64,000 bases of DNA. It comes from Nitrobacter sp. NHB1. GTDB taxonomy: Bacteria; Pseudomonadota; Alphaproteobacteria; Rhizobiales; Xanthobacteraceae. Position 1 is the first letter of the stretch. The number at the start of each line of letters is the position of its first letter. Location of the stretch: NCBI RefSeq assembly GCF_036964665.1, contig NZ_JBAMDA010000001.1, positions 1,612,001 to 1,676,000 of the forward strand. Direction: 5' to 3'. Position numbers and translations under genes: made by a program. Shown piece by piece: positions 56,685-64,000 of the stretch. The notes below the pieces were generated by a model that searched no databases, was not told the origin of the DNA, and saw only the letters and a list, made by a program, of their open reading frames with translations.

Positions 56685-57167
56685 TCAATCCTGCGGATCG
56701 CGGCGCGGCACGAAAACCGACGCCAGAAAGGTAAATACCAGCTCGCCGCGCTGGTTGGTGCCGGTGTTGCGCACTTGCATGACACCCCATTCCGGTCGCG
56801 AGCGGGAGGGTCTCAGCGAGCAGACTTCGCTGGCATAGCTGACGGCATCGCCCGCCAGTACCGGTTTCAGCCAGCGCAGCTCGCGAAACCCCGGCGACGG
56901 TCCCCACATCGCGGGCTTTTCGCCGCGCGCGGCGGCCTCCGCCGCTTCGCGCTGACTGTCCGCCACCATCAGCTTCATCCAAACCGAACCGATATGCCAG
57001 CCGGAGGCCGCCAGACCGCCGAACAGCGATTTTCGGCCTTCCTCCTCGTCGAGATGAAACGGCTGCGGGTCGAATTGCGACGCGAACGTCTTGATGAGAT
57101 CGGCGGTAAAGATAAACGAACCGAGATCGCGACGCTGCCCGACCTTCATATCCTCGAAATAGCCCAT
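56685..57167 (-). CDS. MaoC family dehydratase (hotdog), second of a pair
   Basis: A 160-residue MaoC-like hotdog protein. It has the hydratase-2 region DLIKTFASQFDPQPFHLDEE near 23-42 (Asp and His of the catalytic motif), FGGLAASGWHIGSVWMKLM and LRWLKPVLAGDAVSYASEV. Probably hydrates or dehydrates an acyl-CoA; the substrate is unknown. Its start is 4 bp downstream of the stop of a similar gene, and the two probably form a heterodimer or sub-units, as in related acyl-CoA hydratases. Confidence 0.88.
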   Translation of the reverse strand: MGYFEDMKVGQRRDLGSFIFTADLIKTFASQFDPQPFHLDEEEGRKSLFGGLAASGWHIGSVWMKLMVADSQREAAEAAARGEKPAMWGPSPGFRELRWLKPVLAGDAVSYASEVCSLRPSRSRPEWGVMQVRNTGTNQRGELVFTFLASVFVPRRDPQD

Positions 57168-57170
57168 CGG

Positions 57171-57632
57171 TCAGCTCCGCGCCGCCGACACCGCGCGGCG
57201 CTTGATGATGATCGGCGACACCGCCTCGAGCAAAACCTGCCCCGAAGCGTTGCGCACGCGTATCGCGAAGGTCACGATTCCGGTCTCCGGGCGGCTGCGC
57301 GACACCCGCGCAGCAGCGACGTCGACATCCAGCATCAGCTCGTCGCCAGGGCGCAATGGCGACAGCCAGCGGACCTCATCGACTCCGGGGGAACCGAGCG
57401 AAGCGGTCCGTCCGATATAGCCGTCGAACATCATGCGCATCATCAGCGAACACAAATGCCAGCCCGAACCCGACAGCCCGCGCAGCATTGAGTGGTTGGC
57501 CACTTCCTCGTCGAGGTGCATGGGCTGCGGATCGAACTCCGCCGCGAATGCGATGATTTCGTCACGACTGATATGCCGCGGTCCAAATGTGCCGAAACGG
57601 CCCACGGGAAAGTCTTCAAATGTCAGGGTCAT
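57171..57632 (-). CDS. MaoC family dehydratase (hotdog), first of a pair
   Basis: A 153-residue MaoC-like protein with EIIAFAAEFDPQPMHLDEEV near 26, SMLRGLSGSGWHLCSLMMRM and VRWLSPLRPGDELMLDVDVA. It is a paralogue of the adjacent gene, about one-third identical by eye. The pair is translated from one message. Role in acyl-CoA metabolism by family. Confidence 0.88.
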   Translation of the reverse strand: MTLTFEDFPVGRFGTFGPRHISRDEIIAFAAEFDPQPMHLDEEVANHSMLRGLSGSGWHLCSLMMRMMFDGYIGRTASLGSPGVDEVRWLSPLRPGDELMLDVDVAAARVSRSRPETGIVTFAIRVRNASGQVLLEAVSPIIIKRRAVSAARS

Positions 57633-57792
57633 GGTGAGACCTGTTGAAGGAACGGCCCGATTGTGGCCGCTATTTGCAGCAATCTCAACCCGTACGCTGG
57701 CATGACGCGGCTGCGATCTTGCGAGGGACGACCCGTGGGGTTAAGTGCCGTGCGGCTTATGACGGCGGCGCGATGCGCGAGGGGAGCGGCAG

Positions 57793-58086
57793 ATGTTTGA
57801 ATTCCGGGATCTGTTTCAGTGGGATCGCTTCATCACGCCCACGATCATCAAGGTATTCTACTGGCTGGTCATCGTTTTGATCGTTCTGTCCGGATTGTCC
57901 GGCATCTTCTCGGGCCTGGCGACGATGGCGGTCAGTCCATTCGGCGGCTTCATCACGATTCTTCTGAGCGTCGCCGGCGTCCTGGTCGGCATCGTGTTTT
58001 CGCGGATTGCAGCCGAATGCATCCTGATCGTGTTTCGTATCAACGAGCATCTCGGCGCGATCCGCGATCAGGGCGCGAGGCGGTAG
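57793..58086 (+). CDS. DUF4282 membrane protein
   Basis: A 97-residue protein. MFEFRDLFQWDRFITPTIIK is followed by two hydrophobic helices (VFYWLVIVLIVLSGLSGIF and GGFITILLSVAGVLVGIVFS), then RIAAECILIVFRINEHLGAI. This is the DUF4282 pattern, an inner-membrane family of unknown function. GAGGGGAGCGGC lies before the ATG. Confidence 0.88.
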   Translation: MFEFRDLFQWDRFITPTIIKVFYWLVIVLIVLSGLSGIFSGLATMAVSPFGGFITILLSVAGVLVGIVFSRIAAECILIVFRINEHLGAIRDQGARR

Positions 58087-58135
58087 CCGGGCTATCCGAA
58101 GACCCGGCTTTGAGCTCATCAAAGCCGGAATGGCT

Positions 58136-59233
58136 TTACGTATTGAACCGGAAATGCATGACGTCGCCGTCGGCGACCACATACTCTTTCCCCTCCAGCC
58201 GCAGCTTGCCGGCATCGCGCGCGCCGGCTTCGCCACCGAGCGCCGCATAGTCGGTATAGGCGATGGTTTCGGCGCGGATGAAGCCTTTTTCAAAGTCGGT
58301 GTGAATGACGCCGGCCGCAGCCGGCGCCTTGGTGCCGCGGGTGATGGTCCAGGCACGCGCTTCCTTCGGACCGACCGTGAAGTAGGTGATGAGGGCGAGC
58401 AACAGGTAGCCGGCGCGGATCAGCCGGTCGAGACCCGCCTCTTCCAGCCCCAGCGTATCGAGAAATTCGGCGCGCTCCTCGCGCGACAGCGTCGCGATCT
58501 CGGATTCGATCTTCGCGGAAATCGCCACCGCCACCGCGCCTTCCTTGGCCGCATGGTCGAACACCGCCTGCGAGAAGGCGTTACCGCCCGCCGCCGCGCC
58601 TTCCTCGACGTTGCAGACGTAGAGCACCGGCTTTGAGGTCAGCAGTCCGAGCATGCGGAAATTGCGTTCCTCCTCAGGCTTGCGCTCCATGCCGCGCGTC
58701 GGCTTGCCCTCGCGCAACAGCTTGAGCGCGCGCTCGACCAGATCGAGCTGCTCCTTGGCCTCCTTGTCGTTGCCCTTGGCCTTCTTCGAAAGATTGTCGA
58801 CGCGCTTCTCGAGACTGTCGAGATCGGCCAGCATTAGCTCGGTCTCGATGGTCTCGATGTCCGCGAGCGGCGCGATCCTGCCTTCGACATGGGTGATGTC
58901 GGAATCCTCAAAACAGCGCACCACATGGGCGACCGCATCAACCTCGCGGATGTTGGCGAGAAACTGGTTGCCGAGGCCCTCACCTTTGGATGCGCCGCGC
59001 ACCAGACCCGCGATGTCCACGAACGTCAGTTGCGTCGGAATGATCTGCGCCGATTTGGCGATCGCCGCGAGCTGGTCGAGGCGCGGATCCGGCACCGCCA
59101 CGGCGCCGACATTGGGCTCGATGGTACAGAACGGATAGTTCGCCGCCTGCGCCGCCGCGGTCTCCGTCAGTGCGTTGAACAGGGTCGACTTGCCGACATT
59201 GGGCAACCCGACGATACCGCATTTGAATCCCAT
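58136..59233 (-). CDS. ychF: Redox-regulated ATPase YchF (Obg-like)
   Basis: A 365-residue OBG-family P-loop protein that prefers ATP. G1 is GLPNVGKSTLFNALTE (residues 8-23), G3 is FVDIAGLVRGASKGEGLGNQ, and the NKxD motif is replaced by YVCNVEEGAA, the hallmark of ATP-binding YchF. The C-terminal TGS domain includes RAWTITRGTKAPAAAGVIHT. It associates with the ribosome and stress responses. It ends the rplY-pth-ychF cluster; a family C repeat lies between it and pth. Confidence 0.95.
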   Translation of the reverse strand: MGFKCGIVGLPNVGKSTLFNALTETAAAQAANYPFCTIEPNVGAVAVPDPRLDQLAAIAKSAQIIPTQLTFVDIAGLVRGASKGEGLGNQFLANIREVDAVAHVVRCFEDSDITHVEGRIAPLADIETIETELMLADLDSLEKRVDNLSKKAKGNDKEAKEQLDLVERALKLLREGKPTRGMERKPEEERNFRMLGLLTSKPVLYVCNVEEGAAAGGNAFSQAVFDHAAKEGAVAVAISAKIESEIATLSREERAEFLDTLGLEEAGLDRLIRAGYLLLALITYFTVGPKEARAWTITRGTKAPAAAGVIHTDFEKGFIRAETIAYTDYAALGGEAGARDAGKLRLEGKEYVVADGDVMHFRFNT

Positions 59234-59255
59234 TGCATCCTCAGCGTCTCTTGAT

Positions 59256-59367
59256 CGTCATTGCGAGCGCGCGACAAAATTGGCTTGTGCCAATTTTGCG
59301 CGGAGCGAAGCAATCCCAGCACGTATCCAAACTGGATTGCTTCGGCGCTTTGCGCCTCGCAATGACG
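59256..59367. repeat. Palindromic repeat, family C, between pth and ychF
   Basis: A 112-bp element with ends CGTCATTGCGAG and CTCGCAATGACG, an inner AAAATTGGC/GCCAATTTT pair and GATTGCTTCG/CGAAGCAATC arms. It lies in the 143-bp gap between pth and ychF and begins 22 bp before the ychF ATG, so it would be in the leader of ychF. A partial relative is at 41709. Confidence 0.85.
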
Positions 59368-59376
59368 CCACATCCT

Positions 59377-59988
59377 CTATTTGGCGCCTTCGGCACCATT
59401 GTCCTTCTCGACGAATCCCTTCGCCTGCATCGCAAGATGCACCTTGTTCTGAAACGCCGAATCCCTGGCTGTCACGAGCAGCGCTGCGTTTTCCGCCACG
59501 ACATCCACCAGCGCCTCGACCCAGGGCCGCTCGCTCTTGGCGAAGTCGTTCAGCACGTGCGCATGCACCCGTTCCTTGACGCCGGGGTGACCGACGCCGA
59601 GCCGGACGCGGCGATACTCGTTGCCGATATGCGCCGAAATCGATCGCAAGCCGTTGTGTCCGGCAATGCCGCCGCCGACCTTGACGCGGACCTTGGCCGG
59701 CGGGAGCTCGATCTCGTCGTGAAACACCACGACGTCACCCTCCGTCAGCTTGAAGAATTGCGCGGCGTCACGAACCGCATTGCCGGACTCGTTCATGTAG
59801 GTCGCGGGCTTGAGCAGAACGACTCGCTCCTGATCGAGCGTGCCTTCGGAGGCCTCGCCGTGAAAGCGGCGACGCCACGGTGCGAAACCGTGACGCCGCG
59901 CGATCTCGTCCACGACCATGAATCCGATGTTGTGTCGGTTGCCCTGATACTTCGTGCCGGGATTGCCCAGTCCGACCAACAGGCGCAT
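59377..59988 (-). CDS. pth: Peptidyl-tRNA hydrolase
   Basis: A 203-residue enzyme that frees tRNA from stalled peptidyl-tRNA. Landmarks are [20 protein letters not shown] with the catalytic His (about 20) in [52 protein letters not shown] and [13 protein letters not shown]. The C-terminal tail is a little longer than E. coli Pth, common in alphaproteobacteria. It lies 15 bp downstream of rplY. Confidence 0.95.
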   Translation of the reverse strand: MRLLVGLGNPGTKYQGNRHNIGFMVVDEIARRHGFAPWRRRFHGEASEGTLDQERVVLLKPATYMNESGNAVRDAAQFFKLTEGDVVVFHDEIELPPAKVRVKVGGGIAGHNGLRSISAHIGNEYRRVRLGVGHPGVKERVHAHVLNDFAKSERPWVEALVDVVAENAALLVTARDSAFQNKVHLAMQAKGFVEKDNGAEGAK

Positions 59989-60003
59989 GGCGCGGGTTGT
60001 CGC

Positions 60004-60711
60004 TTACTTCTTTTTGTCGCCACCGCCCGCGGGCGCCTTCGCGCCTGCGGCGGCCGCACCGGCAGCAGCCGCGGGAGCCGCCCCAGCGGTGGGAGCAGCG
60101 GTGCCAGCCGCAGCGGCAGCGGCAGCCGCCTTGATTTCTTCCGCGTAACCTGACGGCGGCACGATGGTCACCAGCGTGACGTCCTCTCGCGCCAGCGGTT
60201 TCACGCCGGGCGGCAGCTTGACGTCGGACAAATGGAGCGAGTCGCTCATTTCCAGTCCGCCGACGTCGGCCTCGATGAACTGCGGAATGTCCTCGGCTGC
60301 GCACTCGACATCGATGGCGTGGGTCACGAGGTTGACGGTGCCGCCGCGCTTCACGCCCGGCGCGACATCCACCTTCAGCAGACGAAGGGGAATGCTGACG
60401 CGGAGAGTGGCGCCTTCGCCGAGCCGCATGAAGTCCACGTGGATCGGAAAATCCTTAACCGGATCGAGATGGAAGTCGCGCGGAATCACGCGATGCTTCT
60501 TGCCTTCGAGGTCGATGTCGAAGATCGTGGTCAGGAAACGGCCTGCCAGAATGCGCTGACGCAGTTCTGGCTCTTCGATCGAAATCGGCTGCGGGGGCTG
60601 GTTGTTTCCATAGATCACACCGGGCACTCGGCCGGCGCGACGCTCTGCCCGGGCGGCCCCCTTGCCGCTCTTCGGACGCGCGGTCGCCTTCAATTCCCTG
60701 ACGGTCGCCAT
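60004..60711 (-). CDS. rplY: 50S ribosomal protein L25/general stress protein Ctc
   Basis: A 235-residue CTC-type L25 binding 5S rRNA. The N-terminal L25 domain (about 5-95) has RAGRVPGVIYGNNQPPQPIS and RVIPRDFHLDPVKDFPIHVD. A C-terminal TL5-like beta domain (about 96-190) holds VECAAEDIPQFIEADVGGLE. An Ala/Pro-rich tail of about 35 residues ends in GGDKKK, frequent in alphaproteobacteria. First of rplY-pth-ychF. A GGCCGC/GCGGCC hairpin at about 60744-60759 is in its leader. Confidence 0.94.
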   Translation of the reverse strand: MATVRELKATARPKSGKGAARAERRAGRVPGVIYGNNQPPQPISIEEPELRQRILAGRFLTTIFDIDLEGKKHRVIPRDFHLDPVKDFPIHVDFMRLGEGATLRVSIPLRLLKVDVAPGVKRGGTVNLVTHAIDVECAAEDIPQFIEADVGGLEMSDSLHLSDVKLPPGVKPLAREDVTLVTIVPPSGYAEEIKAAAAAAAAGTAAPTAGAAPAAAAGAAAAGAKAPAGGGDKKK

Positions 60712-61422
60712 CGATTTAGTCCTTGCTTTTCAAAAAGTTAAAGGCCGCAATCGCGGCCCGTTGCACGTCACGGCAAGCCTCCAGGGGTGCGGGGGCCGTG
60801 AGACGTGGCGGCGTTCTAACCGTAAACGCCCGAAATAACAAGGAATTGGGCTGGGTTTTTCTGGCTTACAGGCTGTCGCGTGAAGCCGCTGTCAGCCGCC
60901 ACGGACAAGCAGGCCGCTAAACGAGACACCGTCCGGCGCAGAATTCAAACCTTCTCGATAACAGTTTCGAAGGCGATGAGATTGATCGATCGGTCGAGAG
61001 CGAAGGGCGCAGCCCATGCGGCACGCAGACCTTCAGCCGCTCGCCACCGATCGCGCACCCGCAACCGCCGGCAGGACGTCTGAATCAGAAATCGTCCGCC
61101 GTTGGGAATCCGATTCCATTATGTCGGATGATGCCGGACTCGCGGTAAGCGAATCCGGAGCACAGGACTCGCACGACGGGAATCCGAGTCCGGTTTGTTC
61201 ACGGCGCGAACCGTATCGCCGTTTGATCAGTTGTGGACGACGCGCGCTTTGCCTGTGGACGGACTCCGGGTGGCGTTGCGCCGATTCCGCAAATCACATC
61301 ACTTGATCCGCGCAGGACATCATCCTCATCCGATCCGCGCGCCTGATGGATCGTCTGGAGATCGACGTCCGCCGCGGCGTGCCAGCACAGGTGCCGTCCG
61401 ATGCGTGCGTATCAACACAAGC
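60712..61422. other. Intergenic region between rplY and the YbjN gene
   Basis: About 710 bp without a supported gene. It contains a hairpin GGCCGCAATCGCGGCC (60744-60759) near rplY and, at 61104-61200, three GAATCCG-containing units (GGGAATCCGATTCC, GCGAATCCGGAGCA, GGGAATCCGAGTCC). The remaining open frames have no ribosome sites. It may hold promoters in both directions. Confidence 0.5.
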
Positions 61423-61944
61423 ATGAGCAAGGATCGAGACGGCATGTCGCTCCTCGAAGGCACTATCGAGTCCCAAAACAACCCGCTGACGGTGGTCGAG
61501 GATATAGCCGCCGCCAACGACTGGGCGTTCGAGCGTTCGGGCGAAGATGAGATCACCATCGTCTCCAAAGGCAGCTGGACCGATTATCAACTTACCTTCA
61601 CCTGGATGAGCGAGATCGATGCGCTGCATCTCGCCTGCGCCTTCGACATGAAGATTCCCGCTGCTCGTCGCAATGAGGTCCAGCGCATCATCGCCGCGAT
61701 CAACGAGCAATTGTGGATCGGCCATTTCGACATCTGGACCCAGACCGGCATGATCATGTACCGGCAGGCGCTTGTGCTTCCCGAGGGGCTGATCGCGTCG
61801 AACGCGCAGTGCGAGGTGATGCTGGCCGGTGCCATCCACGCCTGCGAGCGCTATTACCCGGCGTTGCAGTTCGTGGTCTGGGCCGGAAAGTCCGCGGCCG
61901 AGGCGATGAGCGCCGCGATGTTCGACACCGAGGGCGAGGCGTAG
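61423..61944 (+). CDS. YbjN domain-containing protein
   Basis: A 173-residue protein of the YbjN/T3SS chaperone-like fold. It has NPLTVVEDIAAANDWAFERS near 23, the TWMSEIDALHLACAFDMKIP segment near 66, IIAAINEQLWIGHFDIWTQT and YRQALVLPEGLIASNAQCEV. YbjN proteins are linked to cell-surface regulation in enterobacteria; here function is unknown. ATG 61423 is chosen; ATG 61444 (MSLLEGTIES) is an alternative and gives the more usual start. The longer frame from 61195 is not supported. Confidence 0.85.
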   Translation: MSKDRDGMSLLEGTIESQNNPLTVVEDIAAANDWAFERSGEDEITIVSKGSWTDYQLTFTWMSEIDALHLACAFDMKIPAARRNEVQRIIAAINEQLWIGHFDIWTQTGMIMYRQALVLPEGLIASNAQCEVMLAGAIHACERYYPALQFVVWAGKSAAEAMSAAMFDTEGEA

Positions 61945-61970
61945 TTTCACGCAGGCGTTTCGACGCCCTC

Positions 61971-62101
61971 AACGTCGTCCCCGCGAAGGCGGGGACCCAT
62001 ACTCTCCGCCGCTGACGCTGTTGCAAGGTGCTTGTTGCAACCGGTCGCATCACTTAGAAACACCGGTAATTATGGGTCCCCGCCTTCGCGGGGACGACGT
62101 T
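61971..62101. repeat. Palindromic element, family B, with perfect 31-bp inverted ends
   Basis: The arms AACGTCGTCCCCGCGAAGGC + GGGGACCCATA (61971-62001) and the exact reverse complement (62071-62101) flank a 69-bp centre. Each arm also folds on itself (GTCCCCGCGAAGGCGGGGAC). The element ends 10 bp before the proC ATG and begins 26 bp after the YbjN gene stop. A half copy is at 36733. Confidence 0.9.
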
Positions 62102-62111
62102 GGATTCTTTG

Positions 62112-62942
62112 ATGACGTCACCAACCAACACGCTGGCTGATCTGCAGGGTACCCTCGTTCTCGCCGGTGCGGGGAAGATGGGCGGCGCGTTGCTGACCGG
62201 ATGGCTCGCGCGGGGACTGAACCCGAAACGCGTTGCCGTGATCGAGCCGCACGCCTCCGACGATATCTGCGCGCTCGCCGCGCGCGGCATCCGGCTGAAC
62301 CCCGCAGCAAAGGAGGCCGGCACCGTCGCGGCGCTCGTCCTCGCGGTCAAGCCGCAGACATTCGGCGACGCCGGCCCGGCGTTGCGGCCACTAATCGGGC
62401 CGTCGACCCTGGTGGTGTCGATCATGGCAGGCACGACGATTGCCGTGCTTGACGCGGTCTGCGGCGGCAACATCGTCCGCGCGATGCCCAATACGCCGGC
62501 CGCGATCGGCCGCGGCATCACCGTGGCGGTCGCCGCCAAAGGCGTGAACGAGGAGCAGCGCACCACGGCCGACGCGCTGCTGCGCACCACCGGGGCGGTG
62601 GAATGGATCGATGACGAAGCGCTGATGGATGCGGTCACGGCGGTCTCGGGATCGGGACCGGCCTACGTCTTTCTGCTTGCCGAGGAGCTGGCGCGCGCCG
62701 GCGTTGCCGCCGGCCTGCCTGCCGATCTCGCCGCCAGGCTGGCCCGCGAGACCGTCGCCGGTTCGGGCGAGCTACTGCACCGGTCCGATCTCGACGCCGC
62801 GACGCTGCGCCAGAACGTCACTTCGCCCGGCGGCACCACGGCCGCAGCGCTCAGCGTGCTGATGGGCGAGCCCGGCCTGAGAGAGCTGATGACGCACGCG
62901 GTTGCCGCCGCGACCAAGCGATCGAAGGAACTGGCGAAGTAA
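62112..62942 (+). CDS. proC: Pyrroline-5-carboxylate reductase
   Basis: A 276-residue enzyme for the last step of proline synthesis. Its N-terminal Rossmann motif is LVLAGAGKMGGALLTGWLAR. IVRAMPNTPAAIGRG lies near 130. The C-terminal dimer domain has DAVTAVSGSGPAYVFLLAEE and the proC signature RQNVTSPGGTTAAALSVLMG. The ATG at 62112 begins only 10 bp after the end of the 31-bp palindromic repeat, and there is no clear ribosome site. The TTG at 62100 is an alternative start. Confidence 0.94.
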   Translation: MTSPTNTLADLQGTLVLAGAGKMGGALLTGWLARGLNPKRVAVIEPHASDDICALAARGIRLNPAAKEAGTVAALVLAVKPQTFGDAGPALRPLIGPSTLVVSIMAGTTIAVLDAVCGGNIVRAMPNTPAAIGRGITVAVAAKGVNEEQRTTADALLRTTGAVEWIDDEALMDAVTAVSGSGPAYVFLLAEELARAGVAAGLPADLAARLARETVAGSGELLHRSDLDAATLRQNVTSPGGTTAAALSVLMGEPGLRELMTHAVAAATKRSKELAK

Positions 62943-62955
62943 TCTCAGCCATGCT

Positions 62956-64000
62956 CTATGCGGATCGCTCGAGATCCACCTTCAGCGCCATCAGGAAGCG
63001 TGTGGCCTCGCCCCCTGTCACCACGCGATGATCGAACGAGAGTGACAACGGCAATACGCGGCGCACCGCCGGCTGGCCGTGATGCGCCACCACGCGCTGG
63101 ACGATGCGTCCGGCGCCGACAATGGCCACCTGCGGCGGCACCACGACGAGGTTCGCGAAGCGGCCGCCGATCATGCCGAAGTTCGACAACGTGATGGTGG
63201 CGCCGCGCAATTCCTCCGGCGGTATCCGTCGCGCGGCCGCATCGGTGCGCAGCCGATCGAGCCCGGCGCGCAAGTCAGGCGCATCGCGCGCGGCGACGTT
63301 GCGCACGATCGGCACGATCAGGCCACCTTCGGTGTCGACCGCGATTCCGATATCGACGCGCGCGATCTGACGGCGCTCGCCCGCGCGGGAATCGTACCAT
63401 ACATTGAGCGCCGGTTCGGCTTTGCACGCCGCTGCGATGGCCCGCATCAGGCGAACGGTGGCGTCCTCGTCCTTGCGCCACTCTTCGATGTCGGCGTCGT
63501 CCGTGACGGTGGCGGGAACGACCTCGGCATGTGCCGCGGTCATGCGCTGCGCCATCGCGCGCCGCATTCCGCGCAGCGCCTGCGCCGGTCCGGCCTCGGC
63601 GAGGCTGCGAGCGGCGCGTTCGACATCCGCACGCGTGATGGTGCTATCGGGGCCAGTCGGCTGCACCGTGCTGAGATCGACATCGAGTTTTTGAGCGAGC
63701 GCACGGACCGCCGGCGCGGCCTGTGCCGTGCCTCGCCGCGCCGGTGCGAGCTTTGGAGCCTTCGCGTCGCGTTCCTCGCCGCTCTCAAGCTGGCCGACCA
63801 CCGTGCCGGTGTCCTGCTCGACGTCGGCGGCGAATTCCACCAGCGGCGCGCCGACCTTCACCAGGTCGCCCTTCTCCGCGCAAAGCCGCGCGATGCGCCC
63901 ACTCCACGGCGACGGCACTTCGACCACCGCCTTGTCGGTCTCGACCGACAGCAGCGGCTGGTCGGTCACAATATGATCGCCCTCATTGACGTGCCAGGCG
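62956..64000 (-). CDS. 2-oxoacid dehydrogenase E2 (dihydrolipoamide acyltransferase), 3' part; 5' end beyond window
   Basis: The frame runs in from the right edge, so the N-terminus is missing. It has the end of the lipoyl domain (LLSVETDKAVVEVPSPWSGR, with the lipoylated Lys in ETDKA), a Pro/Ala/Glu linker, a peripheral subunit-binding domain (VRALAQKLDVDLSTVQPTGP) and the catalytic acyltransferase domain. The catalytic motif reads SFDHRVVTGGEATRFL, where the usual Asp of DHRxxDG is Thr. The family serves pyruvate, branched-chain or acetoin dehydrogenases; which one is not clear here. ATG codons at 63969 are internal to the lipoyl domain. Confidence 0.88.
   Translation of the reverse strand, partial: AWHVNEGDHIVTDQPLLSVETDKAVVEVPSPWSGRIARLCAEKGDLVKVGAPLVEFAADVEQDTGTVVGQLESGEERDAKAPKLAPARRGTAQAAPAVRALAQKLDVDLSTVQPTGPDSTITRADVERAARSLAEAGPAQALRGMRRAMAQRMTAAHAEVVPATVTDDADIEEWRKDEDATVRLMRAIAAACKAEPALNVWYDSRAGERRQIARVDIGIAVDTEGGLIVPIVRNVAARDAPDLRAGLDRLRTDAAARRIPPEELRGATITLSNFGMIGGRFANLVVVPPQVAIVGAGRIVQRVVAHHGQPAVRRVLPLSLSFDHRVVTGGEATRFLMALKVDLERSA

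Noticed and set aside
60723-61306. Short plus-strand frames between rplY and the YbjN gene
   Set aside because: Overlapping frames of similar length on both strands, none with a ribosome site or recognisable domain.

Overview
This is a chromosomal window from an alphaproteobacterium, most likely of the Bradyrhizobium / Nitrobacter / Rhodopseudomonas group (Nitrobacteraceae). The evidence is high G+C coding DNA, a Porin_2-type major porin, a UvrB of about 1,020 residues, an Irr-type iron control element before bacterioferritin, paired L,D-transpeptidases, several small Gly-zipper exported proteins, and many short palindromic intergenic repeats. The genus is inferred; the window has no rRNA, and I found no tRNA or CRISPR array.

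Layout. 1-9.1 kb: AsmA-like gene (cut by the edge), thioesterase, a UPF0391 membrane peptide, a UvrD/PcrA helicase, an ABC-2 ATPase/permease pair, an exported Gly-zipper protein, an L,D-transpeptidase and an FAD oxidoreductase. 9.2-9.9 kb: a 48-residue membrane protein and a cluster of five DnaA-box-like sites. 10-15.8 kb: prmA, an aminopeptidase P, a methyltransferase, a DUF899 protein and a cold-shock protein. 16-20.2 kb: ahcY, metK and an HTH/methyltransferase-like protein, an S-adenosylmethionine cycle block. 20.4-24.3 kb: ugd, a lipoprotein, a complete IS630 element and decayed DNA. 24.3-28.2 kb: porin, bfr/bfd with an Irr box, and two paralogous exported proteins. 28.2-33.1 kb: mltB-like transglycosylase, UPF0114 protein, tam and an AI-2E-type transporter with an added C-terminal domain. 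33.2-36.7 kb: brnT-brnA toxin-antitoxin, a frameshifted HEPN-like gene, ettA and a decayed 2-hydroxyacid dehydrogenase. 36.8-43.9 kb: second L,D-transpeptidase, two sulfurtransferases and small envelope or stress proteins. 44-51.2 kb: uvrB, a DUF3302-like/HlyD pair and uncharacterised proteins. 51.3-64 kb: prs, an lgt-midA-pgeF operon, ubiK, two MaoC dehydratases, an rplY-pth-ychF translation cluster, a YbjN protein, proC and the 3' part of an E2 acyltransferase gene.

Most genes are housekeeping. The unusual material lies between and sometimes inside them. Several families of palindromic repeats are scattered through the window. One copy is inserted in frame within uvrD between helicase motifs. 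Another, with perfect 31-bp terminal inverted repeats, abuts the proC start. The other signals worth following are the DnaA-box cluster at 9505-9592, the 25-bp direct repeats before the porin, the HTH/methyltransferase gene ahead of metK-ahcY, the palindromic operator touching the brnT start codon, and the frameshifted HEPN gene beside brnTA. I found no convincing multi-gene defence island or biosynthetic cluster.
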